From: Hyphomicrobium sp. 12-62-95
GTDB lineage: Bacteria; Pseudomonadota; Alphaproteobacteria; Rhizobiales; Hyphomicrobiaceae
Direction of reading: 5' to 3'
Assembly: GCA_002279935.1 (NCBI GenBank)
Contig: NCCZ01000011.1
Location: forward strand, 1-64,000
Length of the DNA stretch: 64,000 nucleotides
The notes under the pieces are model-generated. The model did not search any database, was not told the origin of the DNA, and was given only the letters and a program-made list of their open reading frames with translations. Positions 1 through 7,441 of the stretch are shown here, piece after piece. Position 1 is the stretch's first letter, and every line of letters begins with the position of its first letter. The position numbers and the translations under genes are program-made.

Positions 1-117
1 TCGAAACATGCCCGAGCCACAGCGAGTCGTTCGGCTGCGAGGTCCCGGATGTGCGCCAGCCGGGCCGGGTCTAGTTTTGTCGATGGTGCTGCTGTCATGG
101 TCCGCGAGCTCCGTTTG

Positions 118-315
118 TCATTTCGTGGATGTCGTGCCGAGCGCCGCCGCGATGGCGGCGGGTCGATACTTCAGGTCCTTAAGGACCTCGGCACACTTCG
201 TCTTGTCGTTGGTATCGGTCCGTGCCTGGTGAAGATCCGCGGCGACAAGAGCATTGGCGAAGTGACGGCCAATCGCTTCACTCAGGAAATCATTGATCGT
301 CTGATGTTTCTTCAT
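118..315 (-). CDS. small hypothetical protein of the integrated element
   Basis: A 65-residue open frame starting MKKHQTINDF. The ATG at 315 was chosen over an upstream in-frame ATG at 390 because it is preceded by GAGGG at normal spacing. The product is basic, soluble, without cysteines or membrane segment, and predicted largely helical. It lies downstream of the other minus-strand element genes but about 400 bases from them, so it may have its own promoter. No family is recognised; function unknown. It could be one of the small accessory proteins typical of integrated plasmid or phage-satellite elements. Confidence 0.5.
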   Translation of the reverse strand: MKKHQTINDFLSEAIGRHFANALVAADLHQARTDTNDKTKCAEVLKDLKYRPAAIAAALGTTSTK

Positions 316-729
316 GCGCGAGCCCTCGTGTAATTGCAGGGTCAAATATGCACGGAAAGTGCAGCCGATGCAATAGAGCTGATGAAGCAAACAGTTGATA
401 TAATTGCGTTTTATCCGTTCCTATTCGTCAATGTATGCGGCCGTCTTTTCCCGTTTCTGGTAGTCTGCAATTCAGTCAAGCTGGAATTGAAAAAAGCCCG
501 TGCGGCAGCCTGCCGTTGGGAAACTTCGACGGTATTGTGAAAAAAAACACGCAAAATACGAGCGCCGCGCGCCCGCACCTACAGCCCTGCCCACGCGGTC
601 CCTTGAGGGTGGGCCTAGAACATGCGTTTAATCGCACGAGGATCGCTCAGGACGGCCAGAACGGGTGCCGCGGCTACATGGGTCGCCGCCCACGCCTCAA
701 GGGCGCAGGCGGCCTCGGACCCGATGTCG
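316..729. other. gap without a confident gene; possible frame remnant
   Basis: No convincing complete gene is seen. On the minus strand, immediately after the stop of the 730-1242 gene, a shifted frame stays open from about 770 to a TAG at 615. It reads through a plausible helical peptide rich in alanine (AACALEAWAATHVAAA), but no ATG, GTG or TTG start with a Shine-Dalgarno is visible. This could be a frameshifted C-terminal extension of that gene or a decayed neighbour. Confidence 0.3.
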
Positions 730-951
730 TCATGATGCGGCTTCGAATTCGTCTTCGCACAGCTCCGTCACCCAGAACCGCAAATCCTCGAGGCTTTCGG
801 TGTAGGGATTGCGATCAGGACGGTCGGTAGCGTGTACCGGCATGCCGCGGTCGTTCGTGATTAAGTAGCGGAAGCGGTACTGTCGGACAAAATAACCTGC
901 CTGCTGGAGCAAACGAATGGCTTCATCTTTGGAAAGCTTCTGTTGCTGCAT
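730..951 (-). CDS. possible nested short product from an internal start
   Basis: In the same frame as the 730-1242 gene, an ATG at 951 is preceded by GGAAAGGAGCCCATC, the best Shine-Dalgarno match in this operon. It would yield a 73-residue protein starting MQQQKLSKDEA. The upstream paralogue ends about where this begins, so the larger frame may be a recent read-through fusion of two genes. Alternatively the AAAGGAG may be chance coding sequence (Gly-Lys-Glu-Pro). Confidence 0.35.
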   Translation of the reverse strand: MQQQKLSKDEAIRLLQQAGYFVRQYRFRYLITNDRGMPVHATDRPDRNPYTESLEDLRFWVTELCEDEFEAAS

Positions 952-1242
952 GATGGGCTCCTTTCCAGTTGCATTTACGTCGGTGTTGTTTTGAAGATTA
1001 TCACGTTCAACGTAGCCCAAGCTCTCGGCTGCGCTGCGGAATGCGTCCCTGTATTCTTGGATGGCAGCCTCAACGGCCTCAATAGGTACGCCTCGCCTGG
1101 TAAGCGATGCCTTAGTTCGATCGCTAAAGCGCTTCCAAGTACCGGCTCGAATAGCAACGTCCTGTGCAGCCCACGCATGGACCGTTTTCACGACGTCCAG
1201 GCGTTTTTGCCTCGAAAGAGGGAATACGAAAATCTTAGCCAT
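730..1242 (-). CDS. small FPL-motif protein fused to a second short domain
   Basis: A 170-residue protein starting MAKIFVFPLSRQ. The start at 1242 was preferred to the ATG at 1305 because its N-terminus aligns with that of the upstream gene. Residues about 4-80 resemble that gene: an IFVFPL strand, a tryptophan, then RRGVPIEAVEAAIQEYRDAF against ARGVPRRVTDAAVSSYSGEV. This pattern recalls the DUF6074-type small proteins of Rhizobiales (tentative). Residues about 98-170 form a separate charged domain ending ELCEDEFEAAS. A strong Shine-Dalgarno lies inside the gene before codon 98, so a separate short product is possible. Function unknown; it belongs to the element operon. Confidence 0.6.
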   Translation of the reverse strand: MAKIFVFPLSRQKRLDVVKTVHAWAAQDVAIRAGTWKRFSDRTKASLTRRGVPIEAVEAAIQEYRDAFRSAAESLGYVERDNLQNNTDVNATGKEPIMQQQKLSKDEAIRLLQQAGYFVRQYRFRYLITNDRGMPVHATDRPDRNPYTESLEDLRFWVTELCEDEFEAAS

Positions 1243-1301
1243 GTAGCTACTCCTCCTGATGTTAAGAATTATTTGTGTTCCTTGCATGGGTCCCGCAAAC
1301 C

Positions 1302-1568
1302 TCACGAAGCACTGCCACGGCTCAGTGCAGCGACATGTGCCTCAACCTCACCTGAATATGAACTCACGGCCGCGTCCGTAACGCGGCGCGGCACACCACG
1401 CGCGACAAGTGCTTCGTGCACTTGTCCGGTCCATGACTGCCAGCCGTCACGGTCTGCGTTCGGTACTTGGACGCGCTTATTTGCGATCGTTGCGGGATCG
1501 AAATTCGGCCAACGGTTCAACGGAAACAACACGACATTGCTATCGGACTCACGCGCGGGTTTCTTCAT
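1302..1568 (-). CDS. small FPL-motif protein, paralogue of the next gene
   Basis: An 88-residue protein starting MKKPARESDSNVVLFPLNRW. The start at 1568 overlaps the stop of the upstream winged-helix gene in an ATGA arrangement, with GGAGGG just upstream, so translation is probably coupled. The order VVLFPL, a GWQSW segment, then VARGVPRRVTDAAVSSY matches the N-terminal domain of the 730-1242 protein, suggesting tandem duplication followed by divergence. No catalytic motif is seen. A DUF6074-like assignment is tentative and function is unknown. Confidence 0.6.
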   Translation of the reverse strand: MKKPARESDSNVVLFPLNRWPNFDPATIANKRVQVPNADRDGWQSWTGQVHEALVARGVPRRVTDAAVSSYSGEVEAHVAALSRGSAS

Positions 1569-2521
1569 GGTATCCCTCCATTTTCGACATTTAGATCGGA
1601 CGCGGTGTCTTTGTGTAAACAAGACGGTTCGTAAACATTCACGACTGTATTCGTTTGTGCAGACTTCGCCGGAACCCGAGGATATAGACATGTGTTTTGT
1701 GGCGCGCGCTTAACGCGCGCACGCGCAATGTTCATTTTATCTTCCATTGCGTCGGAAGTTGCTATTTCAGAGTCGATAGTGATTTCACGTTCGCACTGAC
1801 TGTCAGCGTGACTTGGGTCCGCTTTGGGCGCTTCTGGCGCCGTCGCGGCCCTCACTTCCTGTTCTTCACTTTGGGTCTGTTGGAATGGTGCGGGTCTATC
1901 ATTCTTATTTATTGGGTGCACTGTGGTGCACCCGTAAAGCGCAATATGGTGCGGATTTAGCACCGCGTCCGAAGTAGAATAATCCGCACCGTCATGCGCA
2001 TTTTCCGGCTTCACGGCGCGGCGCCAATCGGGCGCGGCATGTGGCATCCGCACCTGATAGACGTTCGTTGTCGCGGCCCGTCCGCGTGATACCCGACGCC
2101 AGAGGTATCCAGCCGTCTCAAGCTCTGCGATCGCGTATTGAACAGTGCGCTCCCGTAGTCCGGTGAGCCGAACCAGTGTCGAGATGGACGGCCATGCTGT
2201 GCCCGCGCGTGCGCCTTTCTTGCTCACGTGCTCGCCAAGGACGAACAGGACCCGCAGCGCGGACGGGGATACGGCACGGTAGTCAATCGCCGCTGCCCGC
2301 ACGACCTCCCGAACGTGCCGCGCAATGACCGCTATTGGTGAACCGGCCGGGATGCCGGTGCTCGGCCGTGGCGGCGGCTTCGCGCGCCGTGGCTTCGCAG
2401 CCGTTGACGTGCCGTCCGGCGCTGTATATTTCTTGCACCGTTCGCCTTCAGCTTTGTCTGCGTAGTGGGCGCCGCGTCCTTGACCCTGCGCGGCGCTTTC
2501 TTTTTTCGCGGTGGCGCTCAT
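1565..2521 (-). CDS. winged-helix DNA-binding protein (HTH_36-like)
   Basis: A 318-residue protein. After a basic, Pro/Ala-rich N-terminus (about 1-60), residues about 80-155 form a helix-turn-helix: SALRVLFVLGEH, then WPSISTLVRLTGLRERTVQ, then a wing (GYLWRRVSRGRA). This pattern is common in plasmid replication initiators and phage or satellite regulators. The C-terminal half is polar, low-complexity and likely disordered. Its ATG overlaps the stop of the upstream TOPRIM gene (ATGA) and its own stop overlaps the next start, so the operon is tightly coupled. It could be a replication initiator or a regulator; the sequence does not decide. Confidence 0.7.
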   Translation of the reverse strand: MSATAKKESAAQGQGRGAHYADKAEGERCKKYTAPDGTSTAAKPRRAKPPPRPSTGIPAGSPIAVIARHVREVVRAAAIDYRAVSPSALRVLFVLGEHVSKKGARAGTAWPSISTLVRLTGLRERTVQYAIAELETAGYLWRRVSRGRAATTNVYQVRMPHAAPDWRRAVKPENAHDGADYSTSDAVLNPHHIALYGCTTVHPINKNDRPAPFQQTQSEEQEVRAATAPEAPKADPSHADSQCEREITIDSEIATSDAMEDKMNIARARVKRAPQNTCLYPRVPAKSAQTNTVVNVYEPSCLHKDTASDLNVENGGIP

Positions 2522-3420
2522 GCTGCGTCTCCGCTTATAAATCTGAAAACAGTTTCACGCTCCAGGCGCTCGACCTCCTTAAGCTTTTCTAGCTCGTGTG
2601 AGGGAAGGTACTGCTCGATTGCAGCCTCCACTATCGCGCGCAGCATGTCGGGCTCGATCGCGTCCAGTTCGGCAGCAAATTCATGCGGCCACTTTCTATC
2701 TGCCGGTGTATTCCGTTTGGGCTTGCGCGTCGGTAGTTCAAGCTCTTTGACCTGGAATTCGGTCAGCCCAAGGGTGTGAACCTGAACGCGCACACCAAGG
2801 TCGGCGCCGAACCGCAAGACCTTTTCACGAAGGCTTTGTGCCGCATCCTGCCCGCTACGATCGAAGTCGAACAAAGTATGGGCAACGAGGGTCTTCCCAG
2901 TCCCGCGAAGACGTTCAACGGCGCCGTATGCGAAGGTTTCCGACGAGTAGCCGCTGGTCACCATCAAAGGCACGTCGTATTCGAAGGTCACAGGTGCGAC
3001 CACGCCAGCAAGGGCGGTTTTCTCAAGCCAGATTTCGACTTCATACGGGCTGTTATGCCAAAGTGATTTTCGATAGGACCTCGCTGTTTCAATCAGCGCA
3101 TCTTTCCAGCCGTTAAAGGTTCGCGGGCGCCGCATGTAGCGAGTGGCGTCAGCGATCTGCGCGTAGGGCAGTCGACCTCTTCTGCGCAGATTTAAGACCT
3201 GTTTTTGAATTTTCTTGTAGCCGCCTTCCGTCTTGTCGACGCCGGGCAGACCGGCGACTGTCGCGCGATAGAACAGCCCTCTGACGGTGACTGGCCCATG
3301 CTCCTCTGTGTATGAAATCAAGAACTGCGCACGCTCCTCCATTTCGGCGTTAGTCGCTCTCTTCTTTTTTATGTGGCTAGGCGCATAAACCTTCGATGGA
3401 TGCTTTCGAGAACCGCTCAT
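2518..3420 (-). CDS. Spo11/topoisomerase VI A-like TOPRIM protein
   Basis: A 300-residue protein resembling the type IIB topoisomerase A-subunit superfamily (Topo VI-A, Spo11 and the short mobile-element forms sometimes called Mini-A). Visible: a winged-helix-like region with VRGLFYRATVAG, where Tyr51 could be the DNA-cleaving tyrosine; then a TOPRIM-like domain with EIWLEKTAL (Glu133) and LFDFDRSGQD (Asp185, Asp187), comparable to the Glu and D-x-D-x-x-G motifs. Start 3420 has GGAG six bases upstream; an ATG at 3474 is possible but lacks this. No B-type GHKL ATPase gene is nearby. Family-level assignment is by motif only and is moderately sure. Confidence 0.65.
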   Translation of the reverse strand: MSGSRKHPSKVYAPSHIKKKRATNAEMEERAQFLISYTEEHGPVTVRGLFYRATVAGLPGVDKTEGGYKKIQKQVLNLRRRGRLPYAQIADATRYMRRPRTFNGWKDALIETARSYRKSLWHNSPYEVEIWLEKTALAGVVAPVTFEYDVPLMVTSGYSSETFAYGAVERLRGTGKTLVAHTLFDFDRSGQDAAQSLREKVLRFGADLGVRVQVHTLGLTEFQVKELELPTRKPKRNTPADRKWPHEFAAELDAIEPDMLRAIVEAAIEQYLPSHELEKLKEVERLERETVFRFISGDAA

Positions 3421-3549
3421 CGGCTTCTCCATATGTGTGATGACGGCCGTTCCAGGCCGATCTCCGGTGCCCATGCGCAGCGGAACGGAAGGCAGTTTCC
3501 CGCCTCCCGTCCCGGCCCGTGGCCCGGTGCTCTGTTCTTTGGAGAACGG

Positions 3550-3747
3550 CTATGCGGCGCGACCTGCCGTTTCGTTGGCCTGTTCGCGCAGCTTCTCGAC
3601 GTAGGCGTCGATGTCGGCCGACGCGAAGCGCACTGCGCCCATGACGCGGATCGGCTTTAGGTCGCCGCGGTTAATCAGCTGGTAGAGTGTCGTGCGCGAA
3701 ATTGAAAGTTGCTTGCAAATATCAGAGATTTTTAGCAGACTGGTCAC
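3550..3747 (-). CDS. AlpA/excisionase-family DNA-binding protein
   Basis: A 65-residue protein read from a GTG at 3747, which has AAGGAG eight bases upstream; the longer frame from 3807 lacks a ribosome site. The sequence LLKISDICKQLSISRTTLYQLINRGDLKPIRV followed by AVRFASADIDAYV is a MerR-like winged helix of the AlpA/HTH_17 type, the size and shape of recombination directionality factors. It heads the minus-strand operon, divergent from two inverted repeats, and an integrase lies on the same element. It probably binds DNA to control excision and/or the operon. Confidence 0.8.
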   Translation of the reverse strand: MTSLLKISDICKQLSISRTTLYQLINRGDLKPIRVMGAVRFASADIDAYVEKLREQANETAGRAA

Positions 3748-3843
3748 GTGGAAGTCTCCTTTTTGATTTGGCGCGGGATTGGCGTCCCGCGAGGTGTCTG
3801 TTCGCATCAGTCATCAATCATCATCAGAAAGGGCCCGCCCTAG

Positions 3844-3874
3844 ATCGAGCGGAAGGAACCATTTTCCGCTCGAT
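3844..3874. repeat. 11-bp perfect inverted repeat
   Basis: ATCGAGCGGAA at 3844-3854 and its exact complement at 3864-3874, separated by nine bases. It sits 97 bases upstream of the AlpA-like start. No U-run follows on either strand, so an operator is more likely than a terminator. Confidence 0.6.
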
Positions 3875-3882
3875 TTAGGATT

Positions 3883-3899
3883 TGCGCAACCCTTGCGCA
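3883..3899. repeat. 7-bp perfect inverted repeat
   Basis: TGCGCAA, three C, then TTGCGCA. It lies nine bases from the larger inverted repeat and could be a second operator half of the same control region. Confidence 0.45.
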
Positions 3900-4055
3900 T
3901 GGCTCCACGATGCGCCGCCCAACGCCAGACAATCGCGAACGCAAACGCGACCTCAACGAAACGCCTTGTTTTATTGGGCTTTCTAGCGCTTTCACCGTCC
4001 GCCTTGTGCATCGCCTCCCGGCTTCGCTTGTCAAGCAAGCGTGAGTCAAATCGAC

Positions 4056-4364
4056 TCAGCTACGCTCGAAATCCGCTGAACATACGATTCTCGCACGCGT
4101 GGCTCGATTGGTCTGTGATTCCTTCGGCAACGTCGCGACCTCGGCGGCGGCAGAGACCGAGACCTTGCCCTCGTCCATCGCCGCGACAAGCTCTGGCGCG
4201 CCGGAAGCGTCTACCTTTTTGGCTTGACTGTACGTCTCACGGTTGCCGAACCCTGCCTTCTCGGCAGCGACGTCGCGGGTCTTCTGCCCATTTAATTGTG
4301 CAATATTTTGCACATTTTCCGCCGCTGGCCTTCCACGCCGCTCACCGACCTCGGCCTCGATCAC
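4056..4364 (-). pseudogene. ParB-like partition/plasmid protein remnant
   Basis: A 102-codon frame, open further upstream without a good start, carries ERRGRPAAENVQNIAQ, then KTRDVAAEKAGFGNRETY and GAPELVAAMDEGKVSVSAAAEVATLP. This linker plus HTH order is characteristic of ParB-nuclease-like proteins of plasmids and phages (HTH followed by a VSVSAAA helix). The N-terminal ParB/sulfiredoxin-like domain is missing and the C-terminus runs into unrelated sequence, so it reads as a fragment. A 7-bp palindrome (4297-4314) lies in the linker just before the KTRD segment. Confidence 0.5.
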
Positions 4365-4608
4365 CCGGCCGATTGCAACGCGCCTGCAACGGGCCCACCT
4401 TGCGCGCCGGGCGTCGTCATGCTTGAAGCGGCTCGCCGGTGAGGGTCTCGCGGACCTCGCTCCCTATCGTTCGACACATGAGGTCCGCACATGAGCACCA
4501 CTCCAGACGAGGCGCCGCTTTCCATCCCGACGATGACCTATGAGCATCGGCAGGTGATGATCTGCCCACGCGGCGGCGGCAAAAATCTTCGCGTCAAAAC
4601 GCGATCAA

Positions 4609-5045
4609 TCACCTTGCCGCGCATCTCGATCTTGTCGGATGAGGTCGCACAATTCTTGGCCTCACCGATCGTCCCGGCACAACCGACCAACAGGCGGGCT
4701 CGAAGCCGTCGCCGGTCTCGGTAGATCGCGCGAAAAGATTTCCACGTTCCCGCCGTCGCCTTCGGTTTCGGACAGGCGCGGACACGTCATGGGCAAAGCG
4801 TTTGCGTCGGGCGCCGTCGCCAATGGCGTCAACGTCCTTGGCGAAGGTGGCAGCGCGTTTTACGGTCGCCTTTGAGACACCGTGCTGTTCGGCGACGATA
4901 TCGCGTGTTTTCTTCAAGTGCGCATTTTGCGCACTTGCCTCCCGCGCACCACCATGCGCCTTCTTCTCGCGCTCATACTTCTGGCCCAGGTAGTATGCGA
5001 ACCAATCCGGCCCGACATTGCGGCGACAGACTTGCGGGATAAACT
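4609..5045 (-). pseudogene. second ParB-like protein remnant
   Basis: Just after an in-frame TAG near 5045 the minus strand reads CRRNVGPDWFAYYLGQKYE, an alanine/glycine linker, then KKTRDIVAEQHGVSKATVKR, a typical ParB-like HTH. After AKDVDAIGD the frame degenerates into arginine-rich sequence. No start codon with a ribosome site precedes the conserved part. Both ends look broken. It shares the KTRD-x-x-AE element and a linker palindrome (4915-4937) with the 4056-4364 fragment, so the two may derive from related genes. Confidence 0.45.
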
Positions 5046-5626
5046 AGGGTGGGCGCCTCCCATAGTTTTCGGCGGCCAATGCCGCCGTGCACCTGGCCAG
5101 ATGATGACCGGCATGGGTCACGTGCAGATCGCTTCGACCGTCAACGTAGGATGGTCGAGACGATCCGCGCGACCTATGGCCGGTGCCGTCCCTAGGTTCC
5201 GACCTGGCCTCGGCCTAGTGCTGCGGACCTTCGACCATGGGCGCGGTGGATGGTCTCGATCTCCTCGTCCCTCCGCGTCGATTGAGTATCGGCGCCGGTA
5301 CCTAACTCTGGCGCCGGGAAAACTACTGAGGGCGCCGTCATTGGTTTTCGACGGCCATGCTGCGTGAAACCAAACGGACGGCACCGGCCCTTTGCTTTTC
5401 GACGGCGGTGGGCCATCCGAAAAACCTTCCCGACTAAAAGGTTTTAAGTGCGTGATGGTCAGGATAAATCGGGCGGGTGCCCTCCCTATTTTCCATGCGC
5501 GACGTGACCGGCATGGATCGTCAACGGGAGGCCCTCGCCGTCCTTCCGTTGCCCGGCTCGGTCGTCGCGATCGGCGGCGAAGTGAAAGATGACGGTGCCG
5601 TCAGTTTTCACTCGTCGCGCCCGGCT

Positions 5627-6339
5627 CTATCGTTCGGTCGAAACATTACTGTCGGTGCCGTCAGCAATGTTGCCCGTCGCCGGGTGGCAACCTTCCAGAT
5701 GGGAAGGATGGCGCCCTGGATCGCCACGCGCGACGATTGCATCGAGAGCGCGTTCAACGATGCCGGGATCAGCGGCCTCGGCGGCGCGAAGCTGGCGGGC
5801 TTCGTGCATGTCGTTGTGGGACACGCCAGCGTCGGCAAGCGTGGGAACCTTCTTTTCGTCGCAAAGAAGGTCGTTGCGCTCCCCGGATGCAGCAAGATTG
5901 CCTGCCGCCCTCTCAGCATCGACCTCCTCCGCCAGCCTGATCTCCGCACGGACCTGGATGGCGATGGCGTCGTGGATGTCGTCGCGGCGAAGGCCAAGGT
6001 CGGCGGCGGTTGGTTTAACCTCGTCGCCGCTTCCGACGAGGTCATTGCGCTGTCCGGCCTTCGCCAACTCTCCGCGAGCCTTCGCAGCATCGAGAGCACG
6101 CTCCACCACGCCAGGTTCGCGGCTTCGGCGTCGCGGAGCTTGCGGGCGTCGTGGATTTCGTCAGGCCGGACGCCGATGTCTTTAATTGAAGGGATATTGT
6201 CAGATACAATATCCCTTGGCAGCTGCCCGCCGTGGCGTTGGACCTCACCACGCTCCTGCGCCGCGCATATCGGCTTAATTAAATCGCGGGAGGCGTCCGC
6301 GATTTTTTGGCGGCCTCGGCTGATGTGGTGATGTTGTCT
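5627..6339 (-). pseudogene. frameshifted gene of repeated ~57-codon modules
   Basis: Read on the minus strand from a stop near 6340, the frame gives a module DIGVRPDEIHDARKLRDAEA. One base appears missing near 6108, where a shifted frame continues GVVERALDAAKARGELA. It is followed by LGLRRDDIHDA with VRAEIRLAEEVDAERAAGN, and by DAGVSHNDMHEARQLRAAEA with PGIVERALDAIVARG. The modules repeat the order LG-x-x-x-D-D-(I/M)-H-(D/E)-A, typical of ParB-associated phage and plasmid proteins. Palindromic linkers at 5847, 6018 and 6189 are exactly 171 bases apart. With a frameshift and no start, it is probably decayed. Confidence 0.45.
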
Positions 6340-6580
6340 TTATCAACACCACTTTCCCACCTGCGCAGCATCCGCCTCCTGCGCCGACCGTGCCAGAGTT
6401 TCCGTCAGAAACTCTGCCTCCGGCGTTGCATGACCGGCACCGATAGATCGTGCCGTCACGATGCGGCGATCTACTGGCGGCCTGCGCCGCGTTGCCGGTG
6501 GCATGGTAAGATTGACGGCTCCAAACTTACCAACGGTGCGCTCGATGCCTACGGGCGGCAAGGGCGGCGACTCGCCAGCT

Positions 6581-6604
6581 AATTCCGCAAAATTTTGCGG
6601 AATT
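6581..6604. repeat. 24-bp perfect palindrome
   Basis: AATTCCGCAAAA at 6581-6592 followed directly by its exact reverse complement, with no spacer. It has the same AAAATTTT centre as the palindrome at 6671. No promoter or gene start is obvious around it. Confidence 0.8.
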
Positions 6605-6670
6605 TCCGCCGCGTCCACCTCCTGCCCACGCGCTTCCGGGCGGGAAGCGGTGGCGGCGGCTTGCCAGAGA

Positions 6671-6692
6671 CTTCCGGAAAATTTTCCGGAAG
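6671..6692. repeat. 22-bp perfect palindrome
   Basis: CTTCCGGAAAA at 6671-6681 followed directly by its reverse complement. It lies 38 bases inside the region just after the zinc-ribbon gene's stop and could form a cruciform or act as a dimeric protein-binding site. Confidence 0.8.
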
Positions 6693-6729
6693 TAGGTCCG
6701 TCCGCTGCCCTCGACTGCCCAGCGCCAGA

Positions 6730-6984
6730 TCAACCGCCGTTCCGTCTATACCGCGCCCTCAGGACCTCGAGCGGCTCCAGATGCAACTGCGGCCTCGTGC
6801 TGATCTTCCGCGACCCACACTTCGAGCACCGCAGGCGCCTGGCCACATTCGGCACCGGGACATTGCCGGGCAGGCCGAGCGATAGCGGCGGCACCTCGAC
6901 CTCGTGGCAGCAGGCGCCGCAGTAGCACCACAAGAGGCGGCCTTCGTCGGCGAGGTCCTTTAGCGTGACGGGCCCGGTGCTCAT
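6730..6984 (-). CDS. small zinc-ribbon protein
   Basis: An 84-residue protein starting MSTGPVTLKDLADEGRL, with AAGG seven bases before the ATG. Two cysteine pairs are visible: CYCGACCHEVEV near residue 20 and RLRCSKCGSRKI near 51, separated by a proline-rich loop. This is a zinc-ribbon arrangement seen in small uncharacterised proteins of Rhizobiales, often on mobile or prophage-like segments. It could bind DNA or RNA or stabilise a partner; no catalytic residues are seen. It is on the same strand as the element operon and about 75 bases from the next gene upstream. Confidence 0.65.
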   Translation of the reverse strand: MSTGPVTLKDLADEGRLLWCYCGACCHEVEVPPLSLGLPGNVPVPNVARRLRCSKCGSRKISTRPQLHLEPLEVLRARYRRNGG

Positions 6985-7059
6985 GGATGCCTTAGACGAT
7001 CCGGGACCCTCACGCCGGGATGGACGCGAGGGCCGGGGAGCTCGAACGGTGGTCCGGGG

Positions 7060-7323
7060 TCAACCGGCAGAGAGCCGCCGCAAGTCGTCCAAGGCGCTCG
7101 CGACAAGTCTTGCGCTGGCCTCATGCCGAGGCTGATCGTTGTGGCTGAGCTTTACGGCCAACTCCAGCTTCCGGACGACATCACCCACGGTGAGTGAGGG
7201 TGCCTCACATAGATGGTCCACGGCAATCCAATGCTGGTCTTCCAGTTTCTTTGCATGAACCTGATTGTCGTGGAGGGCCTGCTCGACCGCTTCCAGTTCA
7301 CCTGCTCTTGTTGAAACGTCCAT
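7060..7323 (-). CDS. small hypothetical protein
   Basis: An 87-residue protein starting MDVSTRAGELEAVEQAL, with GGAGGG five bases before the ATG, the clearest ribosome site in this part of the element. It is predicted all-helical, acidic and soluble, with no cysteine motif and no membrane segment. It lies on the minus strand upstream of the zinc-ribbon gene and probably in the same transcript. No family is recognised and function is unknown. Confidence 0.6.
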   Translation of the reverse strand: MDVSTRAGELEAVEQALHDNQVHAKKLEDQHWIAVDHLCEAPSLTVGDVVRKLELAVKLSHNDQPRHEASARLVASALDDLRRLSAG

Positions 7324-7441
7324 TCTTCCCTCCGTCGGCGACCCGCGTGTCGGGGCCCTCGTTCAAACTCTTCGACCCATAGTAGAGATCGACGCACCAT
7401 GCCGCCATGCGCTTGCGGAGCGCGTCGAATAGATCGGTCAT
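7298..7441 (-). CDS. possible short protein overlapping the next gene
   Basis: A 47-codon frame starting MTDLFDALRKRMAAW, overlapping the 7060-7323 gene by 26 bases in another frame. The ribosome site is weak (AGCGAAC). The first 20 residues look amphipathic and plausible, and the remainder is polar. It may be a real leader gene of the small operon or a chance frame. Confidence 0.3.
   Translation of the reverse strand: MTDLFDALRKRMAAWCVDLYYGSKSLNEGPDTRVADGGKNGRFNKSR

Larger units (their letters stand above)
3748..4055. other. intergenic region upstream of the xis-like operon
   Basis: No gene is supported here. The stretch is the only plausible promoter region for the minus-strand operon starting at 3747 and contains two adjacent inverted repeats (3844-3874 and 3883-3899). 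Open frames on both strands show no ribosome sites and no recognisable product. Confidence 0.4.
4297..6692. repeat. array of short, mutually different palindromes
   Basis: At least fifteen hairpin-forming inverted repeats with different arms lie in this tract. They are 4297-4314, 4915-4937, 5421-5445, 5466-5491 (imperfect), 5581-5612 (imperfect, nested), 5642-5671 (imperfect), 5847-5871, 6018-6042, 6189-6217, 6281-6305, 6394-6416, 6447-6462, 6504-6532, 6581-6604 and 6671-6692. Arms are 6-12 bp and mostly perfect. Where a protein frame can be read, the palindromes fall in the variable linkers between conserved modules. The stretch 5046-5626 holds no gene, only these repeats. Confidence 0.6.

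Noticed and set aside
3531..3550. GTTCT-N4-AGAAC as a second SOS box
   Set aside because: It is an inverted, not direct, GTTC pair and lacks the N7 spacing of the alphaproteobacterial LexA box.
3779..4426. 215-codon plus-strand frame near the Xis operon
   Set aside because: Arg/Pro/Ser-rich, crosses two inverted repeats and lacks a ribosome site.
5477..6331. Long plus-strand open frames across the hairpin tract (up to 284 codons)
   Set aside because: Composition is Arg/Ser/Ala shadow-like, with no ribosome site. The minus strand shows recognisable ParB-associated modules, so these are antisense shadows.
4297..6692. CRISPR array hypothesis for the palindrome tract
   Set aside because: Arms differ from unit to unit, spacing is irregular, there is no constant direct repeat and no cas gene is present.
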